DNA of 16,173 nt from the NCBI GenBank assembly GCA_902772625.1, contig CACYBP010000152.1:1-16173 (forward strand). Direction: 5' to 3'. This DNA is from Oscillospiraceae bacterium. GTDB taxonomy: Bacteria > Bacillota > Clostridia > Oscillospirales > QAMX01. Position 1 is the stretch's first letter, and each line of letters starts with the position of its first letter. The notes under the pieces were generated by a model. It saw nothing but the letters and a program-made list of their open reading frames with translations. It was not told the origin of the DNA and searched no databases. Shown one piece after another: positions 1-7,502 of the stretch. The position numbers and the translations under genes are program-made.

Positions 1-626
1 CCGAGGTAGAGGATCAGGAATACCCAGACCGATCGGGAAATGCTTCCCATAGAATAGAGCGTGATCGCGAGGATCGCGAGGATCGCGAAGCGTCTGTTTC
101 TCTTCCCCGCGATGATATCCACCGCGAACACCGGCGCGATCAGATAGACGCACGGCGCCACGATGAGATCGTGCAGAAGCTGGCTGACCGTCCCGCCCTT
201 CAGGGTGTCTGCTCCGGATTCTCCGGCGATGCCGTGCATGACGCGGACCTCCCAGACCGAATACCCCTGTGAAAGGAAGGTGACGACGAGAGCGACGCGG
301 TAAAGAGAATAGAGGATCACCAGGACGCAGGCGATCTCTATCAGCCGGTAATCGGATATCTCCAGACGGTACTCCTCCCGGAGCACCGGCTTTTTGTCGA
401 GCGTATAATAGGCGAACGCACCGAGGGCAAAGAAGACGAGTCCCAGAAGGATATAGATATAGGCCTCCTGTCCGACCTCAGAGGCGTTGTCAAGCCTCAG
501 GGCCGAAAGCAGCAGGCTCACGGACCAGAAGCCCAGAAAGATCGTCCCCGGATTGTATATCTTTTTCGTTGCGGCGTAGAAGAACAGCGCCATGGATAAC
601 GCAAATACGACGCAGAAGATCTCCAT
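1..626 (-). CDS. Partial O-antigen/oligosaccharide repeat-unit polymerase (Wzy-like), C-terminus outside window
   Basis: About 208 residues are visible, beginning MEIFCVVFAL and continuing past the left edge of the window. The ATG at 624-626 sits 5 bases after a strong AAAGGAG ribosome binding site. The protein is very hydrophobic: segments near residues 1-18, 27-45, 53-73, 95-118, 145-167 and 175-205 look like membrane helices. The NPGTIF motif after the first helix followed by a long hydrophobic stretch resembles O-antigen polymerase families. Such proteins join lipid-linked repeat units on the outer face of the membrane. It lies 67 bases downstream of the GT4 gene in the same direction and is the last operon gene seen here. 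A Wzx-type flippase could be misread this way, but the loop pattern fits Wzy better. The sequence ends before the large periplasmic loop that would confirm it. Confidence 0.7.
   Translation of the reverse strand, partial: MEIFCVVFALSMALFFYAATKKIYNPGTIFLGFWSVSLLLSALRLDNASEVGQEAYIYILLGLVFFALGAFAYYTLDKKPVLREEYRLEISDYRLIEIACVLVILYSLYRVALVVTFLSQGYSVWEVRVMHGIAGESGADTLKGGTVSQLLHDLIVAPCVYLIAPVFAVDIIAGKRNRRFAILAILAITLYSMGSISRSVWVFLILYL
63..89. repeat. Three tandem copies of a 9-bp unit inside the polymerase gene
   Basis: The unit gatcgcgag is repeated at 63-71, 72-80 and 81-89, the last copy differing at one base. In the coding (minus) direction it encodes a repeated A-I-L-A-I-L pattern inside a membrane helix. 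A change in copy number would be in frame, adding or removing three residues. Confidence 0.8.
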
Positions 627-693
627 ATGCTCTCCTTTGGAAAAAACTGCTGCCGGTCGTTTTCCGGATCCGGCCGGAAAGGGGGATCTCTTC

Positions 694-1839
694 TCAGACG
701 ACCTCCCGATAGATCGACTCCACCTCGTCCACCACGCGTTCGATGGAGAAGACGTCCAGAGATCTCTGATAGCCTCTCTTCGCGACGGCGCGGGAGGTCT
801 CCGGGTCCTTGACGGCTTTTTTGATGACCCTCGCCAGATCCTCCGGATCGTCGACCTTGTAAAGATAACCGTCGGTCCCGTCGGTGATGATCTCCGGGGT
901 GCCGCCGCTCGCGGCGCCGATGGCCAGCATCCCGGCCATCATATTCTCCACCGTGACGCGGCCGAAGGCCTCCTTCTGCGAGCAGGTCAGGCCGATATCG
1001 TGTTCCCCGCGAAGCGAGAGAAGATCGTCGCTGTGTCCGAGGACCGTCACGTGATCCGAAAGACCGTGATCCCGGATGTAGCTTTCCACCCCGGCCAGAT
1101 ATTCTTTGGTCTCCCCCTGTCCGATCAGAGTCAGACGGCAGTCGACCTCCCCTTCGTTCTTCAGGAGCTCCACCGCCTTGATGGCGACCATCTGCCCCTT
1201 CTGGAGCGAGATCCGACCCGCCAGCAAGAGCTTGGCCGGCTTTTCTTTCAGGATCTCGTGATCCCGGAGCTCGTATTTTGCCCGGGGGATCCCGTTGTAG
1301 ACCAGCCTCACCGGCCGGCCGAAGACCTTTTCGAATTTCGCCGCGACGTCCTTCGAGATGCCGACGACCGCCTCCGCCCTGCGCGCGAGGTCGTAGGTCT
1401 CTTTTTCGCGGAAGAGCTTCTTTCCCAGGTCGTCCTCCATGAACTGCCTGACGTGCCACACCACCGGGACGCCCAGCTTTCGGGCCACCTTGGCGCCGAC
1501 AGAGCTGTCCAGGCCGTTGATATGCACCACGTCGATCTTTTCGTCCTTGAGAAGCGAAACGATCTTCGATACGCAGCGCTGGTTATGAAGGTACTTCAAA
1601 AGGAATTTGGCGCGGGAGGCGGCGTTCAGCCTGTCGATGGTCATGCGCATGCTGTACATGGGCACGTGGATGAATTTGATCTCCTTATGCCCGAGTCTTT
1701 CCTCGAGATTGTTCTCGTTGGGAAGCACCACTACGACCTGGTGTCCGCGGGAGGTCAGAACGTCGATGATATTGTACATGGACAGGGTCGCCCCGTCCCG
1801 GTTGGAAAAGCTGAAATGCGGAAAGAAACAAATTTTCAA
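694..1839 (-). CDS. Family GT4 glycosyltransferase
   Basis: 381 residues, the usual length for a GT-B fold GT4 enzyme. The N-terminal half begins MKICFFPHFS and has the acceptor-domain pattern (FSNRDGATL near 11-19, DVVHINGL near 103-110). The C-terminal half carries LLLAGRISLQKGQ at about 204-216 and the E-x7-E signature region KEAFGRVTVEN at about 279-289, which binds the donor nucleotide sugar. It should add a sugar to the lipid-linked repeat unit at the inner face of the membrane. The start is TTG (1837-1839), chosen because GGGAGGAG lies just upstream, inside the last codons of the preceding capA-like gene; only 3 bases separate that gene's stop from this start, so translation is probably coupled. 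The sugar specificity cannot be read from sequence. Confidence 0.92.
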   Translation of the reverse strand: MKICFFPHFSFSNRDGATLSMYNIIDVLTSRGHQVVVVLPNENNLEERLGHKEIKFIHVPMYSMRMTIDRLNAASRAKFLLKYLHNQRCVSKIVSLLKDEKIDVVHINGLDSSVGAKVARKLGVPVVWHVRQFMEDDLGKKLFREKETYDLARRAEAVVGISKDVAAKFEKVFGRPVRLVYNGIPRAKYELRDHEILKEKPAKLLLAGRISLQKGQMVAIKAVELLKNEGEVDCRLTLIGQGETKEYLAGVESYIRDHGLSDHVTVLGHSDDLLSLRGEHDIGLTCSQKEAFGRVTVENMMAGMLAIGAASGGTPEIITDGTDGYLYKVDDPEDLARVIKKAVKDPETSRAVAKRGYQRSLDVFSIERVVDEVESIYREVV

Positions 1840-1842
1840 AGT

Positions 1843-3039
1843 CTACTCCTCCCAAGGATATTCTCTTTGTACCGGGACGTCCTCCCGGATTTCTTTTCCG
1901 GTGAATCGCCTGAGGATAAAGGCCACGTCTTCCCGGAAGGCCTTTTTCTCTTCTTCCGGGCAAAGCGCGTACGCCTCGTCTGCGGGAAGAACGCGGATCG
2001 CGTGATCCCTTCCTTCCAGGATCTTCAGGATCGAAAAGCTCAGGGCGGTTTTCCCCTCCCCCAGTTCCAAGTGCAGGGCGACGGAGTACTCCGGCTTCAG
2101 CTCGTTCGGAACGTAGATCGAGCTCGGAGAAATGCTGAAATTCCCCAGCGAGTAGGCAGTGAAGGCGTTCCCCTCAAATTCCGCCCGCTGTACCACGTGC
2201 GGATGGGTGTTGATCACGAAATCCGCGCCGTTTTCGGCAAAGAGGCGCGTGAAATACCGCGCGGCTTCTCCCGGTTCCTCGTTGAACTGACCTCCCAGAT
2301 GAAGACACACGATCACGAGATCGTTTTCTCTTTTCGCTTTTTCCAGATCGGAGTGGAGCTTTTCCGTATACCAATCCGAAAGATCCTCCCGGGAGAGTGT
2401 ATCCGAATATTTGTTGGCGACGTTTTTCCCGAGAAGCTTCTTGATCTTCAGAACCGATTTGGGCGAAAGCAGGCGTCTGACTGTCTTCCCCACGACGCGG
2501 TGGAAGCCGTTTTCGTAAGTGGCCTGCAGCTTTTTCTGAGGCATAAGGAGATTCAGACGGTATTCCTCACCTTCTGCAAGAAAACAAGGGCTTTCGTTGA
2601 CGTTGGTCCCATACGTATAATTCAGAAAGCCGATTTTTTTGCCGGCTGTTTCCACCTGACAGATCTTTTCGGCTTCTTCCGCCGTGCGGGCCGTTCCGAC
2701 GTGACCGACGCCCAGCCGGTCCAAAAGATCCAGAGTCCGTTCAAGTCCCGGGATCCCGCGGTCCAGAGCGTGATTGGTGGCGGTCGTGACCAGATCCACC
2801 CCACTCGCTTTCATGGCCTCGGCGAAGCTGTCAGGGGTGTTGAAAGAATAAAGGGCACGGGTATACCCGGCTTCTTCCCCGGCGAACACAGTTTCCAGAT
2901 TGGCCACCACAAGATCCGATTCAGAGAAAAAAGCTTTCATCCCTTTGAATACCGGGGTAAAATCGTATGTCTTTCCGCGCCGCGAAGCGCGCAAAAGCGG
3001 CTCTTCACACATGACGTCGCCGACAAAAGTGATCTTCAA
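1843..3039 (-). CDS. CapA/PgsA-family protein (PGA_cap metallophosphatase fold)
   Basis: 398 residues from a TTG start at 3037-3039. Family motifs are in the expected order: KITFVGDVM (2-10), VVANLET (44-50), ATNHALDRG (86-94), NTHPHVVQ and YSLGNF in the C-terminal half. These form the di-metal phosphoesterase-like site of the bacterial capsule synthesis protein CapA family. In Bacillus, CapA/PgsA takes part in poly-gamma-glutamate production; elsewhere the exact reaction is unclear. An AGGAGGGGAG purine tract precedes the TTG. The frame is open further upstream to 3141, but the conserved beta strand starts right at this TTG. No signal peptide or N-terminal membrane helix is visible, so unlike PgsA it may be cytoplasmic. 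It sits 82 bases after an ATPgrasp_ST gene and 3 bases before a GT4 gene. It may act on an amide- or phosphate-linked substituent of the glycan (inference). Confidence 0.88.
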   Translation of the reverse strand: MKITFVGDVMCEEPLLRASRRGKTYDFTPVFKGMKAFFSESDLVVANLETVFAGEEAGYTRALYSFNTPDSFAEAMKASGVDLVTTATNHALDRGIPGLERTLDLLDRLGVGHVGTARTAEEAEKICQVETAGKKIGFLNYTYGTNVNESPCFLAEGEEYRLNLLMPQKKLQATYENGFHRVVGKTVRRLLSPKSVLKIKKLLGKNVANKYSDTLSREDLSDWYTEKLHSDLEKAKRENDLVIVCLHLGGQFNEEPGEAARYFTRLFAENGADFVINTHPHVVQRAEFEGNAFTAYSLGNFSISPSSIYVPNELKPEYSVALHLELGEGKTALSFSILKILEGRDHAIRVLPADEAYALCPEEEKKAFREDVAFILRRFTGKEIREDVPVQREYPWEE

Positions 3040-3121
3040 ACCTAAGGCTCCCCTCCTTGAAAAGCGGCAGTACGGCAAGGCTCGTTTGGGTAGCCCTGCG
3101 AAAATAAAAAGCGGACTGTGC

Positions 3122-4117
3122 TCAGGCTTTTCCCCGGGCAAGCTCTTCGACCAAGGGCTCGAAAGCCGGCCATTTTCCTTCCCGGCAGGGCATCTGGGTC
3201 ACGTCGGGATCGGCGCCGTAGTTGCCTTCGATCAGCTGCACCTCGCCCCGGTCGTCGATCGCCACGTCCCAGCCCACGTACCGGACCTCCGGCACCACCA
3301 GGGCCGCTTTTTTCACCAGCGCGGTCACCTTGTCCCAGGAAGGGACGCGGAAGCCGATGATCTCCTCCCCGCTGTCGGGATGATAGAGATAGCGTTTGAA
3401 TTCCCGGTCGATGCCGGGGGAATTGACCGTTCCGGTCTCCACGTCCACGGTGGAGGCGATGCCGTAATGATGGAAATTGTCGGCGGTCTTGCCCTTCCGG
3501 CCGATGCGCAGCACCGCGGCCATGACCCGCGGTTCTCCGTCTTTGGGGCGGAGCGTGACCACCCGGAGAGTGTTGACCGAGTCGGGATTGAACCGGGCGA
3601 GGGCGGGATGCTGGGCGATCAGCTCCTCGGCGATGCAGCCGTTTTCCCGGAGCCAGGCGATCTCTTTTTTCAGCGCTTCATCCCCGTTTTCAGGCTTCCA
3701 GGTCCGTTTCCCGGCGTTCTTTCCGAACATGCCGGCCTTGGCCTTGGCAAAATACGAGGGGTGCTTTTTGAGGAAGTCGGCCGCATCCCCGTCCCCGGCG
3801 TCCTCCGCGTCCAGCCATTCCCGGTTCACGTAGTCCGCAAAGGTCCGGTTGAACAGGGCCTTGTTATCAAAAACAGCCCGCTTTGCCGGGTCGTTGGCGG
3901 CCTTCATGGTATAGCGAAGCTTAGAAAAGGTCATATAGCGGCGGCGCTCGCGCCCCTTGAGCTTATAAAATTCATACTGGAAATAATCCTGGATCTCGGT
4001 CCCGTGAAAAAGCCTTTCCCAGAGCACGTCGGCCATCAGGGAAAGACGGCCGGGAGCCGTATTCTTATCCGGGAACGAGAGCGCGTAAAGCCGATCAAAC
4101 GACGCAAGCCTGCCCAT
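3122..4117 (-). CDS. Sugar-transfer-associated ATP-grasp protein (ATPgrasp_ST family), copy 1
   Basis: 331 residues from ATG at 4117, with GGGAGGAAAG upstream. The recognisable core is SYFAKAKAGM plus FGKNAGK (121-137, glycine-rich ATP-binding loop with K125), QHPALARFNP (169-178), VNTLRVVTLR (181-190), DNFHHYG (213-219), GWDVAI (282-287) and LIEGN (295-299, metal-binding end). ATPgrasp_ST proteins are predicted carboxylate-amine ligases in cell-surface glycan loci; they would activate a carboxylate with ATP and join it to an amine. It shares the QHP-x-L-x-R-x-NP and NT-x-RVV core with the gene at 5411-6502 but is otherwise quite different, so the two are old paralogs rather than a recent duplication. 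It follows the opine dehydrogenase after a structured spacer of 155 bases. The substrate is unknown. Confidence 0.85.
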   Translation of the reverse strand: MGRLASFDRLYALSFPDKNTAPGRLSLMADVLWERLFHGTEIQDYFQYEFYKLKGRERRRYMTFSKLRYTMKAANDPAKRAVFDNKALFNRTFADYVNREWLDAEDAGDGDAADFLKKHPSYFAKAKAGMFGKNAGKRTWKPENGDEALKKEIAWLRENGCIAEELIAQHPALARFNPDSVNTLRVVTLRPKDGEPRVMAAVLRIGRKGKTADNFHHYGIASTVDVETGTVNSPGIDREFKRYLYHPDSGEEIIGFRVPSWDKVTALVKKAALVVPEVRYVGWDVAIDDRGEVQLIEGNYGADPDVTQMPCREGKWPAFEPLVEELARGKA

Positions 4118-4226
4118 GGTTTCTTTCCTCCCTGAAGGTCCGGAGCGGATTTCTCCCTCCCCTTCCCTTCGATCGCATTATCGCCCGAAACATCGCCCTT
4201 TCAGGGGGGCGGTCGAAGTACGCTTC

Positions 4227-4259
4227 CCGGGCGGGGGCTTTTTCCCTCCCCCAGCCCGG
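4227..4259 (-). other. Strong stem-loop in the spacer between the opine dehydrogenase and ATPgrasp_ST genes
   Basis: Read on the minus strand, CCGGGC-T-GGGGG pairs with CCCCC-GCCCGG: 11 base pairs with one bulged T and a 10-base loop. It starts 13 bases after the stop codon at 4273. No U-run follows it, so it is not a standard intrinsic terminator. It may be an mRNA stabiliser, processing site or pause site that separates the distal operon genes. Confidence 0.5.
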
Positions 4260-4272
4260 AGCGCAGTAGTCT

Positions 4273-5355
4273 TTATTTTCTGCAGTCGGCCAGGATCTTT
4301 CTGATGTTTTCCACACCGAGCCCTTCAGGCGTTCTGCCCTCGGCGCGCAGATCGCGCCCGAGAGCCGCTCCGGCGATGTCGATCAGGCCCGAGGCGATGG
4401 GCGTCTTCACGTCCAGCGCCTTGCCCAGAGCCTCCAGCATCACCAGTCCCTGAGGCACGTCCTCGGAGATATAGCGGGAATCCACCTTGGTGGGTCCCTT
4501 GGCGCGGGTGTCCATTTCGGCGTAGGCCAGGAAGACCTCCTTGGCGTCGATCGATTCATCCAGGGAATTGCGGTACTTGCAGGCCTCGACGTAGGGGATC
4601 CGGGCGAAGCCGAGCTTTTCCAGGACGTCCATCTTCTCGCTGTCCAGCGCTTCCAGGATCCGCCAGGTGGCGGGATTGTCGCGGGTATAGGCCTCGTGGT
4701 ACATGCAGAATTCGCCCTTGGACTTTTCGATGCGCGGGATGCTCATCACCGAGCCCACGGTGTGGACGATGACGTTCGGATTGTGAAGCGCCGCTTCCAC
4801 CACCGAATCCAGATACACGAACCGTTCGCCGAGCTTGTCGAGCTTTTCAATGGCCTCGGCCTTTCTTGCCGAGGGATAGATGCCGATGGGATTCCGGACG
4901 TTGCGGAAGCCCACGCGGAAGTAGCCGGGCTCCATGATGCGCCCGTCGATGAAGGAGCTTTCGGCCTCTGCCACGATCAGCTTCTTGTCGGGGATATGCT
5001 TCAGCACATAGGCGGTGGAGAGATAGCCCGGGTTGATCAGAAGGATCTGGTCGTCCTTGAGATAGGGGGCGATCCGCTCGATCAGCTGCTCGTGGAAATT
5101 GGTCTGGATATAGATGATGACGATCTCCGCCTCGGAGATCAGGCTCACGTCGCGGGAGATCTTATGGATGTTGGTGGTCTTGATATCCCCGAACTCGTTC
5201 AGGGTCATTTTCCCGTCGTTCTGAAGAAGAAAGTCGAAATTCTCCTCGTGCATGGCGTGGGATGTCTTGATGAGGGTCACCTCGTGACCGTGGAGAGTGA
5301 GGTCGGCCGAAACGGCGCATCCGGCGTTGCCGGCTCCGAGCATTGCGATTTTCAT
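4273..5355 (-). CDS. Octopine/nopaline dehydrogenase-family (opine dehydrogenase) enzyme
   Basis: 360 residues, normal for the family. The start MKIAMLGAGNAG gives a dinucleotide-binding loop at 7-12. The C-terminal domain carries HNPNVIVHT (191-199), a candidate catalytic histidine region, and SRYISEDVPQGLV (293-305), which is characteristic of the octopine_DH domain. Opine dehydrogenases reductively condense an alpha-keto acid (often pyruvate) with the amino group of an amino acid, using NAD(P)H, to give N-carboxyalkyl amino acids. The ATG at 5353-5355 follows AAAGGAGA, a near-ideal ribosome binding site. It lies 55 bases after one ATPgrasp_ST gene and is followed by another. Its place between two ligase-like genes in a glycan operon suggests it makes a building block for glycan decoration. 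A related 2-hydroxyacid or UDP-sugar dehydrogenase is less likely because of the SRY-x-SEDVPQGL motif. Confidence 0.85.
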   Translation of the reverse strand: MKIAMLGAGNAGCAVSADLTLHGHEVTLIKTSHAMHEENFDFLLQNDGKMTLNEFGDIKTTNIHKISRDVSLISEAEIVIIYIQTNFHEQLIERIAPYLKDDQILLINPGYLSTAYVLKHIPDKKLIVAEAESSFIDGRIMEPGYFRVGFRNVRNPIGIYPSARKAEAIEKLDKLGERFVYLDSVVEAALHNPNVIVHTVGSVMSIPRIEKSKGEFCMYHEAYTRDNPATWRILEALDSEKMDVLEKLGFARIPYVEACKYRNSLDESIDAKEVFLAYAEMDTRAKGPTKVDSRYISEDVPQGLVMLEALGKALDVKTPIASGLIDIAGAALGRDLRAEGRTPEGLGVENIRKILADCRK

Positions 5356-5410
5356 GAGGGATCTCCTTTCCTACGGGGCGGTACGTCTCCGCCCGGTGAT
5401 GCGCAGAGAA

Positions 5411-6502
5411 TCAGTTCTGCGCGTTTTTCAGGTTTTTCTTCACAAAGTATTCGTCCAGCACCCGCTCGGTCAGATCGCCGAAGGTGGGGCCGCAGCTGAT
5501 CTGATTGGAACCCGGGCAGGTATTGAACTCGATCATGACGGGATCCCCCTCGGTGTCCACCGAGATATCCCATCCGATGAGCTTGAAATGCGCAAGCTTT
5601 TTATGAGCCTTTTTCACGTCCTCCAGCACCCGGCTGAAGTGCGGGATGGTCACGTCCCGGAATTTGATGCCGGTGGCGTTCTCCTCCACCCATTCGGCCT
5701 TGCGGTTCACCGCACGGTCGTTAAGACGGCCGTCGGGCTTGATGGGGCAGGCAAAGCCGCCCGCGCCGACGTTGTCCACCTTGGAGCCCGCCGCGCCGAT
5801 GCGCAGGATGCAGGAAAGCACCGTGACCTCTCCCTCAAAGAAGAAGGAGACCACCCGGATGGTGTTCAGAGAGGAGGGATTCAGGCGGGAAAGCACCGGG
5901 TGCTGCTTCACCGCGGCCTGTACGATGAAATTGGCGCCTATGTCCCGGAAGGCCTTGTCCAGTTCTTCCCGGGTGACCTTTCCGCCCTCGAAGAAGCGGA
6001 TCAGACGGCCCTCGCCGCTGTCGATGGAGGGCTTGATCAGGAATTCGTCGGAAAAAGCCGCCGCCCGGTCAAGAGCCTCGTCCCGGGTGATGGGTGTCAT
6101 CTCAGAAGAATAATAGACGCCGGCGATGTTTTTCGCGATGGTTTCGGGCCGTTTCATCTCCGGCAGCCACACGTCGTGATAGCATTTGTCCTCGCCGAAG
6201 CGGCGGAACTGGGAATTGCTGAAATACGGGATCAGCTCGCCGTAATAAAGATCGTCGGGGATGTAACGGGGATCGACCTTCTGTTCCCGGTCGGAAAAGA
6301 TCTGATACCAGAACTTCTGTGGCTTGTAGCCGTACTTTTTCCAGAAGGGAAGCACGATCTCCTTGTATTCCCTGTCGCAGCGGAAGCCGCCCTGCATCCT
6401 CTTCAGGCGGAGCTTTGCCTTTTTCCGGTAGCTGTGTTTGCGGTAGGCCGACTCGATCTTCAGATCGAGCTCGTCCCATTTTTTTCTGAACCCGCTTCTC
6501 AT
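5411..6502 (-). CDS. Sugar-transfer-associated ATP-grasp protein (ATPgrasp_ST family), copy 2
   Basis: 363 residues. A basic, helical N-terminal region (1-50, rich in K/R/E) is followed by an ATP-grasp core: FLIKPSIDSGEGR (154-166, K157 being the likely nucleotide-binding lysine), VKQHPVLSRLNP (198-209), LNTIRVVSF (212-220), DNVGAGG (243-249), GWDISVD (310-316) and EFNTCPGSNQ (325-334, metal-binding end). This set is more complete than in copy 1. The ATG at 6500-6502 directly abuts the TAA of the preceding ATP-grasp gene (TAAATG), and there is no clear ribosome binding site of its own, so it is probably translated by re-initiation. Predicted role: ATP-dependent amide bond formation on a surface-glycan precursor. 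The basic N-terminus might contact membrane or lipid-linked substrate (inference). Confidence 0.88.
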   Translation of the reverse strand: MRSGFRKKWDELDLKIESAYRKHSYRKKAKLRLKRMQGGFRCDREYKEIVLPFWKKYGYKPQKFWYQIFSDREQKVDPRYIPDDLYYGELIPYFSNSQFRRFGEDKCYHDVWLPEMKRPETIAKNIAGVYYSSEMTPITRDEALDRAAAFSDEFLIKPSIDSGEGRLIRFFEGGKVTREELDKAFRDIGANFIVQAAVKQHPVLSRLNPSSLNTIRVVSFFFEGEVTVLSCILRIGAAGSKVDNVGAGGFACPIKPDGRLNDRAVNRKAEWVEENATGIKFRDVTIPHFSRVLEDVKKAHKKLAHFKLIGWDISVDTEGDPVMIEFNTCPGSNQISCGPTFGDLTERVLDEYFVKKNLKNAQN

Positions 6503-7474
6503 TTATTCGGTCGCGCCCTTTCTGATCATGATTTCGTTGTATTTCATCATATAAATCCCGTCTTCGTAGGCGCCGATCCGCTTTTCGGTCTCGCGCCCCT
6601 CCAGATTCTCAAGGATCAGCTTCACGTGGTCGCAGCCCGCCTCGTGGGCGTGGGGATAGCCGCCGCCGAAGCGCGGATTGACTTCAGAGATCACGTACCG
6701 GCCGTCCACGTCGAAGATATCGATATCGATCTGGCCGCGGAAGCCCGCCTTTTCGGCGAAGGAAACGATCAGCTCGAAGAGCTTCGGATCCCGGAAGCTT
6801 ACCGCCTTGTCGGTCTCTCCGGCGCGCATTTTGAGCTTTTTCTTGGTGAAGATCGAGGTGACCTTTCCCGAAAGCATGTCGATATAGACGTCGGCGCCGA
6901 TCTCCTGGCCGTTCAGGAACTCCTGGATCATGAGGTCTTTCTCATGGGCGAAGAGAAGCTCCACCGTCTCCCGGTCGGAAACCTTGGAGATGCTCATGGA
7001 GGCCGAACCCCGCGCGGGCTTCACGAACACCGGGAAGGAGACCTCTCCCCTTTCCAGCGCCCGGTAAAACTCTTCTTTGTCCATCCAGGACCGGGCGGCG
7101 GGAAAGCCGTTTTCCAGAAGGAACCGGTACATGCAAAACTTGTCCAGGGCCATCTCGCAGAGAGCAAAGCTGCTGCCGATCACCCGGACGCCCAGGGAGG
7201 CGAATTCCTTTTCGTGCTCCGCCAGAAGCGAAAGCTCCGGATCGATCAGGCTCAGGACCGCGTCGATCTTTTCCTCCCGGCAGATCCCGTAGATCACGTC
7301 GAGATACCCCGGGTCCTTCATCGCGGGTACGATATGCCGCACGTCGGCCTCGTAGACGGCGGGCGCGAGAGGGCTCATATCGGTGGCGACGACTTTTCCC
7401 CTGCCCCGAAGGGCTTCCCGGAAATAACGGACCACCTTGTTGCGGGTGCCGGCGCTGAGGATCAGTATATTCAT
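6503..7474 (-). CDS. ATP-grasp ligase, carbamoyl-phosphate-synthetase-like (CarB/PylC-type architecture)
   Basis: 323 residues: a Rossmann-like pre-ATP-grasp domain (MNILILSAGTRNK at 1-13; IDAVLSLIDPELSL near 70-83), then the ATP-grasp domain with VKPARGSASM (151-160), MIQEFLNGQEIGADVY (182-197) and SEVNPRFGGGYPHAHEAG (263-280). The E-x-NPR-x-GG motif is the Mg-ATP binding end typical of CarB, PurK and PylC relatives. Such proteins in surface-polysaccharide loci are usually annotated only as ATP-grasp domain proteins and are thought to ligate amino acids or similar groups. The start at 7474 has AGGA 8 bases upstream. It lies 28 bases after the GNAT-PLP gene and its stop touches the next start. 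Together with the two ATPgrasp_ST genes it makes three ligase-like genes in one operon. The substrate is unknown. Confidence 0.88.
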   Translation of the reverse strand: MNILILSAGTRNKVVRYFREALRGRGKVVATDMSPLAPAVYEADVRHIVPAMKDPGYLDVIYGICREEKIDAVLSLIDPELSLLAEHEKEFASLGVRVIGSSFALCEMALDKFCMYRFLLENGFPAARSWMDKEEFYRALERGEVSFPVFVKPARGSASMSISKVSDRETVELLFAHEKDLMIQEFLNGQEIGADVYIDMLSGKVTSIFTKKKLKMRAGETDKAVSFRDPKLFELIVSFAEKAGFRGQIDIDIFDVDGRYVISEVNPRFGGGYPHAHEAGCDHVKLILENLEGRETEKRIGAYEDGIYMMKYNEIMIRKGATE

Positions 7475-7502
7475 CGGTCGTTTCCTACCTCTTTTCAGAC
7501 TG

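Noticed and set aside
592..3045. Very long + strand open frame (817 codons) opposite the GT4 and CapA genes
   Set aside because: It is the mirror of strongly supported minus-strand genes. The sequence has no recognisable motif, and such antisense frames are expected from GC-rich codon use.
2900..4135. + strand open frame (411 codons) opposite the first ATPgrasp_ST gene
   Set aside because: Shadow of a real gene; no motif or start signal.
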